Shown: positions 44,993 through 54,934, numbered from the stretch's first letter. The stretch is DNA of 64,000 nucleotides from Vibrio sp. LaRot3 (GCF_027587025.1 NZ_JAPPTI010000011.1:33742-97741); one strand, 5' to 3'. A program made the numbers and translations. The notes: generated by a model from the letters alone, not told the origin.

Positions 44993-45772
44993 CTAAGTCA
45001 TTGATGCCTTTACATACACATCAAAACGATTTTTTTTGGTTTCAATCGCCATGGCCGGTTTTTGTTGATTCAGCCATTCAGCGTAATCGGGTCTTTTTAC
45101 TACCACACGTTTCGTTGCAAGGGCTAAAGCGGGTTCTAGTAGCCCATCCGCATCCAAATCTGCACCAACCAACGATTGGAAAACACGCATCTCTTTTTTC
45201 ACTAAGGCGGATTTCTTTTTGTTCTCTGGATGTGGGTACATAGGATCAAGATAAACCACATCTGGTGCAACAAAGTCTGGGTCTTCTGCTAACGCTTGTA
45301 GAGCATTGTGGCTTGATGCATGAATCAACGACATACGCTCGGCTACCCATGAACCAATGTCAGGGTCGCATTTAGCACGCGATAAGCCATCATCAAGTAA
45401 CGCGGCAACCACTGGGTTACGTTCAACCATTTGTACTTTACAACCAAGAGAAGCCAATACAAACGCATCTCGGCCGAGCCCCGCCGTACCATCTAACACG
45501 GTTGGCGTTGCGCCTTTGTTTAGACCTGCCGCTTTAGCGATCGCTTGGCCTTTACCACCACCAAACTTACGACGATGGCCGACCGCGCCACCCACTAGAT
45601 CGACATAAATAGCGCCAAGTTTAGGCTCATCTAACTTACGTAGCTCTAAACGTTGCTCTGTAAGAACCAAGGCAAACTCACTGCTTGCGTCATGATTCAG
45701 CCCCCAGCGCTGTGAAAGCATGGCTAGGTGTTCTGATTGCGTTTGGTCTTCACAAATCAATTGTAACTGCAC
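44993..45772 (-). CDS. rsmJ: 16S rRNA m2G1516 methyltransferase RsmJ
   Basis: A 259-aa methyltransferase. The SAM motif VLDGTAGLGRDAFVLASLG (about 97-115), MVERNPVVAALLDDGL and the catalytic-type block PDVVYLDPMYPHPENKKKSALVKKEM identify RsmJ (YhiQ), which methylates G1516 of 16S rRNA. The start is a GTG with GGAG seven bases upstream. It lies near uspA-uspB, as in E. coli. Confidence 0.94.
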   Translation of the reverse strand: MQLQLICEDQTQSEHLAMLSQRWGLNHDASSEFALVLTEQRLELRKLDEPKLGAIYVDLVGGAVGHRRKFGGGKGQAIAKAAGLNKGATPTVLDGTAGLGRDAFVLASLGCKVQMVERNPVVAALLDDGLSRAKCDPDIGSWVAERMSLIHASSHNALQALAEDPDFVAPDVVYLDPMYPHPENKKKSALVKKEMRVFQSLVGADLDADGLLEPALALATKRVVVKRPDYAEWLNQQKPAMAIETKKNRFDVYVKASMT

Positions 45773-45819
45773 GTAGGGCTCCAGAAAGGTGCAAAAAAGT
45801 CGCAGAAGTGTAGCGAAAT

Positions 45820-48800
45820 TTAGTTCACGGTACTATGGCTAGATTGCTCTTCAAGTAACTCTTCCACCAATTCAGGTAACGGCTTCGGCTTACCAATCAC
45901 ATAGCCCTGAGCATAATCAACACCGAGCTCAAACAATAAATCAATAATTTGGGTGTTTTCAACAAACTCCGCCACCGTTTTCTTACCCATTTGGCGCGCT
46001 AAATCATTGATAGAGCGAACCATAAGATGGTCCATCTCGTTGACGTCCATATCACGCACAAACAAGCCATCAATCTTAACAATATCAACTGGTAGTTTTT
46101 TCAGATAACCGAATGAAGAAAGCCCTGAACCAAAATCATCCAACGCAATTAAACAACCTAGCTGTTTTAGTTGGCTAAACAACTCAATCGCTTGGTTCAT
46201 GTTACTCATTGCTGCGGTCTCGGTGATTTCTAAGCAAATCTTATCGCAAGGCACACTGCTGGTTTGCAGTTCGTTAATGAGAAATTCAATAAACTCATTA
46301 TTGCCCATCGAGTGGCCGGACAGGTTAATGGAACACATTGATAAGTTCTCAACCACATCAGGTTGTGAAGCGAGCCATTGCAGAGTTTGCGATACCACCT
46401 GCTTATCCAACAAGTGAGCAATATTGTAGCGCTCAGAGGCTGGCATAAAGATGCCTGGTGAAATGTACTCGCCATCTCGATTGCGAATACGGATAAGAAT
46501 CTCAAAGTGCATGCGCTCATCCTCTTGGCTTAAGCCAAGAATACGCTGGGCAAATAATTCGATACGATCATTTGCCAGTGCGTTATGCACTAAGTTCACG
46601 CACTCCATCTCTAGCTCACGACGCTGCAAATCCTTATCGTCTATCGCATACAAGTTAAAGCGATTACGCCCTTCTTCTTTTGCTGCATGACAGGCTGTAT
46701 CCGCCTGAGCGTGCACCATTTGTGGTGATGTCGCGGTGTGGTCAATAAGGCGGATACCGATAGAGCAAGTTAGGTTTAGTTTGATGTCATACCAAACAAA
46801 CGGCTGCTCACTTAAAGTTGAGATGATTGAGTTAGCGACGTTTTTCGCGTCTCGCTCAGTACAGTCTTTGAGTAACACGGCAAACTCATCGCCACCCATG
46901 CGCGCTAATATCGCATTGTATGGCAACACTTCTTCAAGCATGCTAGCGCAGAACTGAATCGCTGCGTCACCGGCTTCATGACCTGCGGTGTCATTCAGTA
47001 CTTTCAACTGGTCCATATCAAGGTACAACATGGCGTGAGTTCGGGTATAACTTTCTACCTCACGCAGCGCTTTTTCTAATTCAAGTTCAAAGTGGTTACG
47101 GTTGAAGGTATCGGTTAATAAATCATGCTGTGCTTGATACGCCAGTTGATCCGCCAAGGTGCGCATTTCAGTCACATCCTCACCAACAATGAGTAAGTGC
47201 CCACTTTCGACTAATGGCCTGATATTCTCTCTTATGCATAAGATGCGACCATCTGAGTGACGGTAATCGATCTCTCTTCGCCATACCCCTTTCATCGCCT
47301 GTTTCGGCTGCAACAATACTTGGCGTGGGATGACCGCATCAATATCTCGATAAAACTCTCTGAGACGATGGCCTAACACTTGATCGGCGGGATAGCCCAG
47401 TAACTGCTCCGCAAATTGATTCACCTGTTGAATGCGATTTTGCTCATCCAACGTAATCATCATCACGGGCTGCTGATCATAGTAATGGCTTAGGTTGGCT
47501 TCACGCTGGAACAACCGCTCTTCGGTTAACTTACGCGAGGTAATGTCTCGCGCTTCAAGCAGAATCTGTAGTTCTTTGTTCTCATGTTCTGGTAGATGCT
47601 TGAGTGATAGCTCGAGTACCATCGCGCCTTGTTCTGGGTCCCAAATCTCCGCCTCAAACTGACAAGCACCATCACAGTTGCCGTTAGCAAAGTAGCTCTT
47701 AAATCTTTCGGCCGCGCTTGATTCCCAATGACGATGTTGCCAAATAGGCTTCTCCATCACCATTTCTTTGTGATACATCAGCGCTTGCAGTTTGCTGTTG
47801 CTCGACACCAAGCGCCCATGTACATCCAATATCCCGATGTAGTGGTAGCTTTGGTCAAACACCATTTCAATCAATGTTTGGTTATCGCGAGCAAGCTGCT
47901 CACTCTTCTTCAAACGACTGAGGTAGTAAACCAAGAACATAATAATGATCGACAGCAAGGCGATAACACTGACAACAATGCGCAGCTCTTTGCTATAACG
48001 TTCAGTGAAGCTCTGAGGCTTATTGAAAAATACCGATGGTGACTCGGCATCGGTGCCTAGTCCCCAGCGAGTGACCGCTTGGTAATCAAGTTTAATTTCG
48101 GGAGAGCCAATTTGTATTCGAGGCAGGCTACCATTGGGCTGATTAAGTACCTTAAGTAAATGACCCGCCGTTTGTTGTCCTTGAATTCGACCACTTTGAA
48201 TAACGCCACCGACGGCACCATAGCCCATACCGAGATCGTGCACCATGAAGATAGGTGCACCTGACATTTCGTTCAGTGATTTCCAATCCTCTAAACCGCT
48301 AATCCAACCGTTTTCATCTCGGTAATAAACCCAAAACAGCACACTCGACGTGGTATCTAGTTCGGAGACAAACTCAAGTAACTGTGCATAGGTTTCTGGC
48401 ACGACTTGCTGAACGATATTCTTGTAGTCTGGGTATTGATTTAAGAAGCCATTAACTTGAGCGCGAACCGCTTCGCCGGTAATAGAGTGATCACTTATAA
48501 CGTAAATATTCTCTACTTTCGGTTGGATGCGCTCTATCAAGCTGATGTTACTGAGAATATCAATATCCTCAGTAATACCGGTCGCTCGCAGGCCTAAATG
48601 CATTTGAGGGCTGTAGTTGTTAATACCACCAAAAATTATCGGTGTATCGCCGAGCTCTGGGGCTAGACGCCTCATCAGATCCAGCGCATTATTGTCACTG
48701 ACCAATACAGCTTTGAAAGACTCTTGTGAGAACTTGGTTTTGTAGAGCAAATACAGTTGTTCTAAGTACTCTTCGCTTTGCAACCTCTTAGTGTCGAGGT

Positions 48801-48972
48801 AGACCACGCGAGTATTCACACGGGTATGGCTTAAGACATCTTCTAAGCCTTGCTGGAAGGAGTCAGTCCAAAAGAAGCCTTGATGGTAAGAGTGAATGAT
48901 CAATACGTCTTTATCTTTCGCCGCACTAAAGCAGCTAAAAAATGAAACAACGAGAATCAGATAAAAACGCAC
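45820..48972 (-). CDS. ABC-sensor / PAS / GGDEF / EAL membrane protein
   Basis: A multidomain protein of about 1050 aa. A signal peptide is followed by a periplasmic ABC substrate-binding-like sensor (starting VLIIHSYHQGFFWTDS), a transmembrane helix near 330-352, two PAS-like regions, GGDEF and EAL. The GGDEF motif is intact (ARMGGDEFAVLL, about 690), but the upstream RxxD inhibitory site is absent. The EAL domain keeps its key residues: EILIR, CSINLSG, LEITET, LDDFGSG, VKIDG, VAEFVE and AQGYVIGKP. It could make or break c-di-GMP. The GTG at 48972 has a TGAGAG upstream; a TTG at 48987 is the alternative start. It is a single gene, divergent from asnC. Confidence 0.85.
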   Translation of the reverse strand: MRFYLILVVSFFSCFSAAKDKDVLIIHSYHQGFFWTDSFQQGLEDVLSHTRVNTRVVYLDTKRLQSEEYLEQLYLLYKTKFSQESFKAVLVSDNNALDLMRRLAPELGDTPIIFGGINNYSPQMHLGLRATGITEDIDILSNISLIERIQPKVENIYVISDHSITGEAVRAQVNGFLNQYPDYKNIVQQVVPETYAQLLEFVSELDTTSSVLFWVYYRDENGWISGLEDWKSLNEMSGAPIFMVHDLGMGYGAVGGVIQSGRIQGQQTAGHLLKVLNQPNGSLPRIQIGSPEIKLDYQAVTRWGLGTDAESPSVFFNKPQSFTERYSKELRIVVSVIALLSIIIMFLVYYLSRLKKSEQLARDNQTLIEMVFDQSYHYIGILDVHGRLVSSNSKLQALMYHKEMVMEKPIWQHRHWESSAAERFKSYFANGNCDGACQFEAEIWDPEQGAMVLELSLKHLPEHENKELQILLEARDITSRKLTEERLFQREANLSHYYDQQPVMMITLDEQNRIQQVNQFAEQLLGYPADQVLGHRLREFYRDIDAVIPRQVLLQPKQAMKGVWRREIDYRHSDGRILCIRENIRPLVESGHLLIVGEDVTEMRTLADQLAYQAQHDLLTDTFNRNHFELELEKALREVESYTRTHAMLYLDMDQLKVLNDTAGHEAGDAAIQFCASMLEEVLPYNAILARMGGDEFAVLLKDCTERDAKNVANSIISTLSEQPFVWYDIKLNLTCSIGIRLIDHTATSPQMVHAQADTACHAAKEEGRNRFNLYAIDDKDLQRRELEMECVNLVHNALANDRIELFAQRILGLSQEDERMHFEILIRIRNRDGEYISPGIFMPASERYNIAHLLDKQVVSQTLQWLASQPDVVENLSMCSINLSGHSMGNNEFIEFLINELQTSSVPCDKICLEITETAAMSNMNQAIELFSQLKQLGCLIALDDFGSGLSSFGYLKKLPVDIVKIDGLFVRDMDVNEMDHLMVRSINDLARQMGKKTVAEFVENTQIIDLLFELGVDYAQGYVIGKPKPLPELVEELLEEQSSHSTVN

Positions 48973-49075
48973 GCGATAAGCTCTCAAATGAATGAAAAAG
49001 TTAAATTAATAGTACCATTATTGGTGTTAAATTGTACTCTTTCCACCCTACGTCTAATCCCTACAAGGTGCATTC

Positions 49076-49540
49076 ATGCAAGCTCATGTAAACAAACTCG
49101 ATGACCTCGACAAAGCGATTCTAAAAACCTTAATGGCAGACGCTCGGAAACCTTATGCTGAAATGGCTAAGCAGTTCGATGTTAGCCCTGCAACTATCCA
49201 CGTACGAATTGAAAAGATGAAAGCGGCTGAGGTGATTCAAGGCACCGAGGTGATTGTTGATACTAAGAAGCTCGGATACGACGTGTGCTGTTTTATTGGT
49301 ATTAACTTAAATGCCGCGCGCGACTATCACTCAGCACTGGAAAAACTCAATGCTTTAGAAGAAGTGGTCGAAGCTTACTACACCACCGGCGCCTATAATA
49401 TTTTCGTCAAGTTGATGTGTCGCTCAATCGAAGAGCTGCAATATGTCTTGATTGATAAGCTACAAGCGATTGATGAAGTGCAATCAACCGAGACATTGAT
49501 ATCACTGCAAAACCCTATCAATCGCAACGTGAATCCATAA
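49076..49540 (+). CDS. asnC: transcriptional regulator AsnC
   Basis: A 154-aa Lrp/AsnC protein. The N-terminal helix-turn-helix (PYAEMAKQFDVSPATIHVRIEKMK, about 26-50) is followed by a RAM ligand-binding domain. DVCCFIGINL, EAYYTTGAYNIFVKLMCRS and TETLISLQNPI match E. coli AsnC closely. In E. coli it activates asnA in response to asparagine; no asnA is adjacent here. The stop lies one base from the stop of the converging lipoprotein gene. Confidence 0.93.
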   Translation: MQAHVNKLDDLDKAILKTLMADARKPYAEMAKQFDVSPATIHVRIEKMKAAEVIQGTEVIVDTKKLGYDVCCFIGINLNAARDYHSALEKLNALEEVVEAYYTTGAYNIFVKLMCRSIEELQYVLIDKLQAIDEVQSTETLISLQNPINRNVNP

Positions 49541-49541
49541 A

Positions 49542-50150
49542 TTATTTGTTCGAGTGGCACGTTACATACAATGGGTCATTGCCACCTTGGAAGAAGCAGC
49601 TACCTGCATGCCCTATATCAATCGCATAGTGAGTGTTGTTTTTCCCATCATTGTCGATTTCAGTTGATGAGCGATAACATTCACGAGCACCAGGCCAACC
49701 ATATTCATTAGTTACGCTCGAAAGTTCGTAATCGAAGTCATTGAGAGTTACAACATCTGGCACTTGCCAATTAGTTCGTCCAGCAAAAGCAATATTGTTG
49801 AGTGTACTGCACCAAGATTTGGCTTGAGAAAGCTTAACGAATATAAAGTTAGGGCCATGTACGACGTCATGTTTACTCTCTACCCAACTAGTGAACCCCA
49901 TCTCAGAAGCAAAATTGGTACTTGGACTGCTAGTGAACCAATCACCAGTGCTGCTCTCAAGAGTCTTTAAACATTTACCGCCGGCACTCGTATTCTTATC
50001 GTTGAGTTTTTTCCCACACACATAATCCGTTGGGAACGTTGGCTCCGCAGGTGGACTTGGCTCAGAACTACTTTCTTCTTCTGAAGAACATCCCGCTAAA
50101 GCGAATTGAAGACAAAGCACACTTAAAACAATGGTCGCTGGTTTAATCAT
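49542..50150 (-). CDS. DUF1566-type outer lipoprotein
   Basis: A 202-aa protein. A signal peptide with lipobox LAGC (Cys near residue 21) is followed by a Ser/Glu/Pro-rich spacer, then a compact domain. GRTNWQVPDVVTLNDF resembles the DUF1566 (Lcl C-terminal, FGE-like) signature GYSDWRLPT. Several cysteines (VCGKK, GKCLK, WCSTL, RECYRS, GSCFF, VTCHS) suggest disulfides. Position +2 is Ser, which favours outer-membrane sorting. Function is unknown. It has a good GAGGTGG site and sits between conserved core genes, so it may be an accessory insertion. Confidence 0.7.
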   Translation of the reverse strand: MIKPATIVLSVLCLQFALAGCSSEEESSSEPSPPAEPTFPTDYVCGKKLNDKNTSAGGKCLKTLESSTGDWFTSSPSTNFASEMGFTSWVESKHDVVHGPNFIFVKLSQAKSWCSTLNNIAFAGRTNWQVPDVVTLNDFDYELSSVTNEYGWPGARECYRSSTEIDNDGKNNTHYAIDIGHAGSCFFQGGNDPLYVTCHSNK

Positions 50151-50244
50151 TTTTCCACCTCAGAACAGCAATTACAGAACATCATACTATGCGTTGTTTT
50201 TTATACAATATGAAAGACCGTACTGGGCTTAAATTTTAGGCAAC

Positions 50245-50272
50245 AAAAAAGCTCGCTGATTAGCGAGCTTTT
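50245..50272. terminator. terminator downstream of the small helical protein gene
   Basis: The stem AAGCTCGCT/AGCGAGCTT has six A on one side and a short T-run on the other. Confidence 0.8.
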
Positions 50273-50302
50273 ATCAATTTATTATGTAAACATCTAGCTT
50301 CG

Positions 50303-50584
50303 TTACCGAGCCAAAAATGCCTTCAACTCTTCGGCTGAGATGCCTTGTTCTGAAATCTGTTTAGCTAAAATGTCCACTTGCTCATCTTTACGAGCTTCAA
50401 TCACTTGCTGGAACTGATAAACAATGTCGCGTAGCTTTTCGAGTGGTATTTGTTTCGCAGCGCTCTGAATACGCTCGCCACTTTGATCGCCTAAAGCGTT
50501 TAGCAATTTGCCAAACATCACCTTTTCAGGGGCGTCCTCTAGCTGCTCCATTAAACGAGCCATTTCATATGTCGTCAATGACAT
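50303..50584 (-). CDS. small all-helical protein of unknown function
   Basis: A 93-aa acidic helical protein starting MSLTTYEMARLMEQLEDAP and ending QISEQGISAEELKAFLAR. The central QQVIEARKDEQVDILAKQI looks like an amphipathic helix. The C-terminal phrase resembles the linker end of H-NS-like oligomerisation domains, but no DNA-binding AT-hook motif is present. I do not recognise the family. The ATG at 50584 has GGAAAG upstream. A longer frame to 50623 has no ribosome site. Confidence 0.6.
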   Translation of the reverse strand: MSLTTYEMARLMEQLEDAPEKVMFGKLLNALGDQSGERIQSAAKQIPLEKLRDIVYQFQQVIEARKDEQVDILAKQISEQGISAEELKAFLAR

Positions 50585-50658
50585 GCTTATTTGCTTTCCA
50601 ACTTGTTTTGAATGAGCGGACAAATATACAACGTTTTTCTATTCAAGCCTAGCTAGGA

Positions 50659-51852
50659 TTAAGCTAATAAATGATGCCATTGCTTACCTGACTTGCTGTA
50701 TAGAACAAACAATCCCGGCAGCACGATCAGCATTTGAATCGCAATCAGCATTTGTGGCTCAAGACCAAGACGCTGAACAATCGCAATCACCAAACCCGAA
50801 CCACTCATTTGGAACAAACCTAGCAACGCCGCAGCAGTACCTGCTTTATCACCAAATGGTGCCAGTGCTTTACCAGCAGCAGCTCCTAGAATCCAAGCAA
50901 AACCAACCGAAGACAAGAAAATCGGCGCCATGAAGGCTAACGCACTTTGTACTTCAGCAAGCACTAACATCATTGCCCCCGCGACTAACAAGGTGACGAT
51001 ACCGATAGTCAGTGTTTTATGTGTACCTAGCTTATCCATGCACTTTGGTGCCGTCATACACGCAACAATGTTAATTGCTGCGTTGACGCCAAACCAGAAG
51101 GTAAACTCATTCATCGACAAGCCTAAGCCTTCCATCAATACCACAGGTGCTGAGGTCACATAAGCTAAGATGACAGCCATAGCCAACATACACAGTGTCG
51201 CGTGGAACAAGAACGAAGGCGTTTTTACAATATCGAGGTAGCGTTGCAAACGAAACACAGGTTCAGTGCTGGGTGCTGGGTTAGTCTCTTTCATGCGGAT
51301 GATCATCATAACCAACACTGTTACAGCAAAAATAGCCATAAAGCTAAAATTACTACGCCAGCCAAACTGTTGAGTTAACCAACTACCAAGAATTGGCGCT
51401 AAAGCAGGAATAAAACAAATCGCACCATTAAGGTAACTGATCATCTTGCCGCTTTTTTCAGGGCCAAAGATATCGCGAACTGTTGCAAAGGCTGCTACCG
51501 ATGTCGCACACGCACCTAAGCCTTGTAGCAAACGCGCCATCAACATCCACTCTATACTTTGTGCGCCCCACGCCAATAAGGCACTCAATCCGTAGATGGT
51601 GATACCACTCAATGCAACAGTTCGACGTCCGAGTTTATCTGCCAATGGGCCTGCAAATAGCTGACCAATACCCATAGCAAACAAAAACCAAGTGATGGTG
51701 TCTTGCGCCAATGCGTGTTCCACGTGAAACGCTGCCGAAATCTGAGGTAGTGCTGGTAGATAGATATCAATAGCAAGTGGACTAAATAACACCAGCAACG
51801 TCAGTAGAACCATCTGAGTTTTTGCTGGTGACGCAAAGTTAGAATTGTGCAC
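50659..51852 (-). CDS. Bcr/CflA-family MFS drug exporter
   Basis: A 397-aa, 12-helix major facilitator. FSPLAIDIYLPALPQIS (helix 1), GQLFAGPLADKLGRRTVAL (motif A) and LLQGLGACATSVAAFATVRD (motif C region) fit the Bcr/CflA drug-proton antiporters. It is divergent from a LysR-type gene with about 100 bp between, so that regulator probably controls it. A near-perfect parS site lies inside the gene at 51716-51731. Confidence 0.88.
   Translation of the reverse strand: MHNSNFASPAKTQMVLLTLLVLFSPLAIDIYLPALPQISAAFHVEHALAQDTITWFLFAMGIGQLFAGPLADKLGRRTVALSGITIYGLSALLAWGAQSIEWMLMARLLQGLGACATSVAAFATVRDIFGPEKSGKMISYLNGAICFIPALAPILGSWLTQQFGWRSNFSFMAIFAVTVLVMMIIRMKETNPAPSTEPVFRLQRYLDIVKTPSFLFHATLCMLAMAVILAYVTSAPVVLMEGLGLSMNEFTFWFGVNAAINIVACMTAPKCMDKLGTHKTLTIGIVTLLVAGAMMLVLAEVQSALAFMAPIFLSSVGFAWILGAAAGKALAPFGDKAGTAAALLGLFQMSGSGLVIAIVQRLGLEPQMLIAIQMLIVLPGLFVLYSKSGKQWHHLLA
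51716..51731 (+). other. parS-like ParB site (one off consensus)
   Basis: TGTTCCACGTGAAACG agrees with the consensus TGTTNCACGTGAAACA except for the last base. It is within the Bcr/CflA gene and 3.2 kb from the first perfect parS site. Confidence 0.65.
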
Positions 51853-51954
51853 AAGGTAACCATAATTCAGTGAAATTTGGCCCAGTGTAAGTTAACCTAG
51901 ATATGACATCCAATGACAAAAAATCATCCCTGATATTCCGAGAAGTAAAATCAT

Positions 51955-52896
51955 ATGAATGTGGAAAGATTAGCCCGAATCGACCTAAATCTATTGGTCT
52001 GTTTAAAGGTTCTGAGTGAAGAACTTAACGTCACTCGCACTGCCAACCGCCTTTGCTTATCACAATCGGCCGTTAGTAAAAACTTAGCCAAGCTCAGAAC
52101 TCAGTTCGACGATCCGCTTTTTGTTCGTCAATCTCATGGCTTAACGCCAACACCAAAGACGCTTTTTTTAAAGCCCAAGCTTGATGTGCTACTTAACCAG
52201 TTGGAGCAACTGACTCTACCAGAACAGTTTGACCCAGCGACCAGCAATCAGCGCTTTCAAATTGCGGCGGTGGAAAGTGTCTACCCATTAATTTTGCCCC
52301 ACTTCTTACCCCAAGTTTTCCATCAAGCACCGAATGTCACTATTAGTACCCATCCTTGGAGCGATCAGACCTTTACTCAGCTGCAGCGCGGTGAACTTGA
52401 TATCGGTATTACTGGCAAAGACATTGATATCAACGATGCCAAGCTAACCATGCTTCCGCCCAATGATATCTGTTGGCAAGAAGTGTATCGCGATAACCAA
52501 ATGTGCTTAATGCGTAACGATCACCCCGCTTTAACTCAACCTTGGACTCTCGATAACTATCTACGCCAACGCCACGTACAAGTGCGTTGCGATGGTAACG
52601 ACCGTTGGTTACTTGATTATCGCCTCGCCGATATTGGCAAAGAGCGAGATATCGCTATCACAGTGCCGGACTTTAACAGTGCTGCGAGTCTAAGTAGCTA
52701 TACCGACTTTATCTTTACTGCGCCTAGTCACTTCGTCAATTTAGCGGCACAACAGCTTAACCTGACCGTGATGCCATTACCGATGGAATTCCCTCCTATG
52801 GCCTACACGTTATTTTGGCATCGAGAGCGAGAAAATGACCCGGCACTTTCTTGGCTGCGTAATATGATTCAAGAGAAAACGCTCGCACTAAGATAG
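51955..52896 (+). CDS. LysR-family transcriptional regulator
   Basis: A 313-aa LysR protein. The helix-turn-helix is LNVTRTANRLCLSQSAVSKNLAKLR (about 24-48), and DPLFVRQSHGLTPTPK is the typical wing region of the NodD/LeuO-like subgroup. The effector domain follows. It is divergent from the Bcr/CflA exporter, the usual arrangement of a LysR regulator and its target. The inducer is unknown. Confidence 0.85.
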   Translation: MNVERLARIDLNLLVCLKVLSEELNVTRTANRLCLSQSAVSKNLAKLRTQFDDPLFVRQSHGLTPTPKTLFLKPKLDVLLNQLEQLTLPEQFDPATSNQRFQIAAVESVYPLILPHFLPQVFHQAPNVTISTHPWSDQTFTQLQRGELDIGITGKDIDINDAKLTMLPPNDICWQEVYRDNQMCLMRNDHPALTQPWTLDNYLRQRHVQVRCDGNDRWLLDYRLADIGKERDIAITVPDFNSAASLSSYTDFIFTAPSHFVNLAAQQLNLTVMPLPMEFPPMAYTLFWHRERENDPALSWLRNMIQEKTLALR

Positions 52897-53038
52897 CGCA
52901 GATTAGGCGATAGCCAGACGTATCGACTGGTCAAGTGAGCAAGGCACTCGGTATCGTTTGCAGCCAAGCGGTAAAAGGAGTAGCTTATTCGCCATTGACC
53001 GTTTGCAACGGCACAACACAATATGAAGGATTAGATAG

Positions 53039-54826
53039 ATGCTTACGACAACTGAACAACGTTTAGCTGCTATTAAAGAGTGGCTCGTTCAGCAAAACTT
53101 GGATGCTTTGCTTGTACCTCATGAAGATGAATACCTTGGCGAATACGTCCCGGCACACAACGAACGCCTACATTGGCTAACAGGTTTCACTGGTTCTGCT
53201 GGTGCAGCCGTCATCACTCGTGAAAAAGCGGCAATCTTTGTTGATGGTCGTTACACAGTACAAGTCACTAAGCAGGTGCCTGCTGAGTTGTTTGAATACC
53301 GTCATCTAATTGAAGAACCTGCGCTTGATTGGGTTGTCGACCAACTACCAACCGGCGCAAAAGTGGCGATCGACCCACGTATGCATAACTCAGGTTGGCT
53401 TGAAGGCGCACAGGAAAAACTCGCTAAACATGAACTAGTAATTCTAAGTGAAAACCCAATTGATCTACTTTGGAGTGATCGCCCTGAGCCTTTAGTTACC
53501 GATGTGCGCCTAATGTCTACTGAGGCTGTTGGTCAATCCAGTCAAAGTAAACGTGAAGAAATTGGTAAGCTTGTCGACAAAGCCGGGGCTGATTGTGCCA
53601 TTATTACCGCTTTAGACTCTGTCTGCTGGCTACTGAACGTGCGCGGTTTAGATGTCGCTTGTTTACCTGTCTTACTCTCACACGCAATCGTAACCAAAGA
53701 AGGCAAGGTTGAGTACTTCTTAGATCCAGCTCGTTTACCAACAGACTTTACTCAACACGTTGGTGAAGGCGTTGATGTTTTCCATCCAGACCAACTTCAA
53801 GCGCGACTAGAAACACTCAATGGCCAACGAGTGATGGTTGACCCTGCCACAAGTAATGCATGGTTCAAACTGGTACTGCAAAACAGTGGTGCTACAGTTA
53901 TCAGTAAAGCCGACCCTTGCCTATTGCCAAAAGCAGCTAAAAACGAAGTAGAAGTTTCGGGCATGCGCTCATGTCACCTTCGTGATGGTGCAAAAATGGT
54001 TGAATTTCTAGCTTGGTTAGATGCTGAAGTAGCCGCGGGTCGTCTACACGATGAAGCTGTGCTTGCAGACAAGCTTTACGCGATTCGCAAGCAAGATCCT
54101 ACTCTTATGGACTTGAGCTTCGATACTATTTCTGCTGCTGGCGGTAATGCCGCAATGTGTCACTACAACCACGAAAATCAACCTCAGCCGGGTAAGCTAG
54201 AAATGAATACGCTATACCTTGTTGATTCAGGCGGTCAGTATTTAGATGGCACGACAGATATCACTCGTACAATTGCGATTGGCCAACCAAGCGATGAAAT
54301 GATTAAGCAGTTCACGTTGGTATTGAAAGGCCATATTGGTGTCGCACGAGCTCGCTTCCCTAAAGCCACTCGCGGCTACCAAATCGATACATTAGCGCGT
54401 CAGCACCTATGGGCTGAAGGCTACGATTATGACCATGGTACTGGACATGGTGTTGGTCACTTCCTAAGTGTTCACGAAGGTCCTGCAAGTATTTCGAAGA
54501 AGCAAATTGACGTTCCTCTACTTAAAGGCATGGTGCTGTCGAACGAGCCGGGTTACTACCGCGCAGATGCGTTTGGTATCCGTATCGAAAACTTGGAACT
54601 TGTTGTAGAGCAAGCAACTCAAGGCGACTTCCCTGTACTCGCTTTTGAATCGCTAACTCGTTGCCCTATCGACATACGCAACATTAACGTTGATATGCTA
54701 ACACGCCCAGAGCTTGCATGGCTGAACGACTACCACCAAAAAGTATGGGATGAGATTAGCCCATTAGTCGACGGCGACATTAAGCAATGGCTAGAACAAG
54801 CAACTCAGCCGCTTAGTCACTCGTAA
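53039..54826 (+). CDS. aminopeptidase P family protein (M24B)
   Basis: A 595-aa Xaa-Pro aminopeptidase of the long three-domain type. Two creatinase-like N-terminal domains are followed by a pita-bread metallopeptidase. Metal ligands are visible as Asp in LVDSGGQYLDGTTDITRT, His in GTGHGVGHFL, Glu in LSNEPGYY and Glu in FGIRIENLEL. GHGVGHF and HEGP are intact, so the enzyme should be active on X-Pro N-termini. It has no signal peptide and is cytoplasmic. A GAAGGAT site precedes the ATG. A strong terminator and the first perfect parS site follow it. Confidence 0.92.
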   Translation: MLTTTEQRLAAIKEWLVQQNLDALLVPHEDEYLGEYVPAHNERLHWLTGFTGSAGAAVITREKAAIFVDGRYTVQVTKQVPAELFEYRHLIEEPALDWVVDQLPTGAKVAIDPRMHNSGWLEGAQEKLAKHELVILSENPIDLLWSDRPEPLVTDVRLMSTEAVGQSSQSKREEIGKLVDKAGADCAIITALDSVCWLLNVRGLDVACLPVLLSHAIVTKEGKVEYFLDPARLPTDFTQHVGEGVDVFHPDQLQARLETLNGQRVMVDPATSNAWFKLVLQNSGATVISKADPCLLPKAAKNEVEVSGMRSCHLRDGAKMVEFLAWLDAEVAAGRLHDEAVLADKLYAIRKQDPTLMDLSFDTISAAGGNAAMCHYNHENQPQPGKLEMNTLYLVDSGGQYLDGTTDITRTIAIGQPSDEMIKQFTLVLKGHIGVARARFPKATRGYQIDTLARQHLWAEGYDYDHGTGHGVGHFLSVHEGPASISKKQIDVPLLKGMVLSNEPGYYRADAFGIRIENLELVVEQATQGDFPVLAFESLTRCPIDIRNINVDMLTRPELAWLNDYHQKVWDEISPLVDGDIKQWLEQATQPLSHS

Positions 54827-54882
54827 TTAAATAGTGAGAGCATATCGTTACGATTAACGATACGCTCAAGCTAATACAAAAC

Positions 54883-54917
54883 CAAAAAAAAGGCTCTTCA
54901 AATGAAGAGCCTTTTTA
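54883..54917. terminator. bidirectional terminator between the aminopeptidase and thiH
   Basis: The stem AAGGCTCTTCA/TGAAGAGCCTT has eight A on the left and five T on the right. Confidence 0.9.
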
Positions 54918-54918
54918 A

Positions 54919-54934
54919 TGTTTCACGTGAAACA
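54919..54934. other. perfect parS site (ParB binding)
   Basis: TGTTTCACGTGAAACA is the exact 16-bp bacterial parS palindrome. It lies between the terminator and thiH. Confidence 0.95.
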
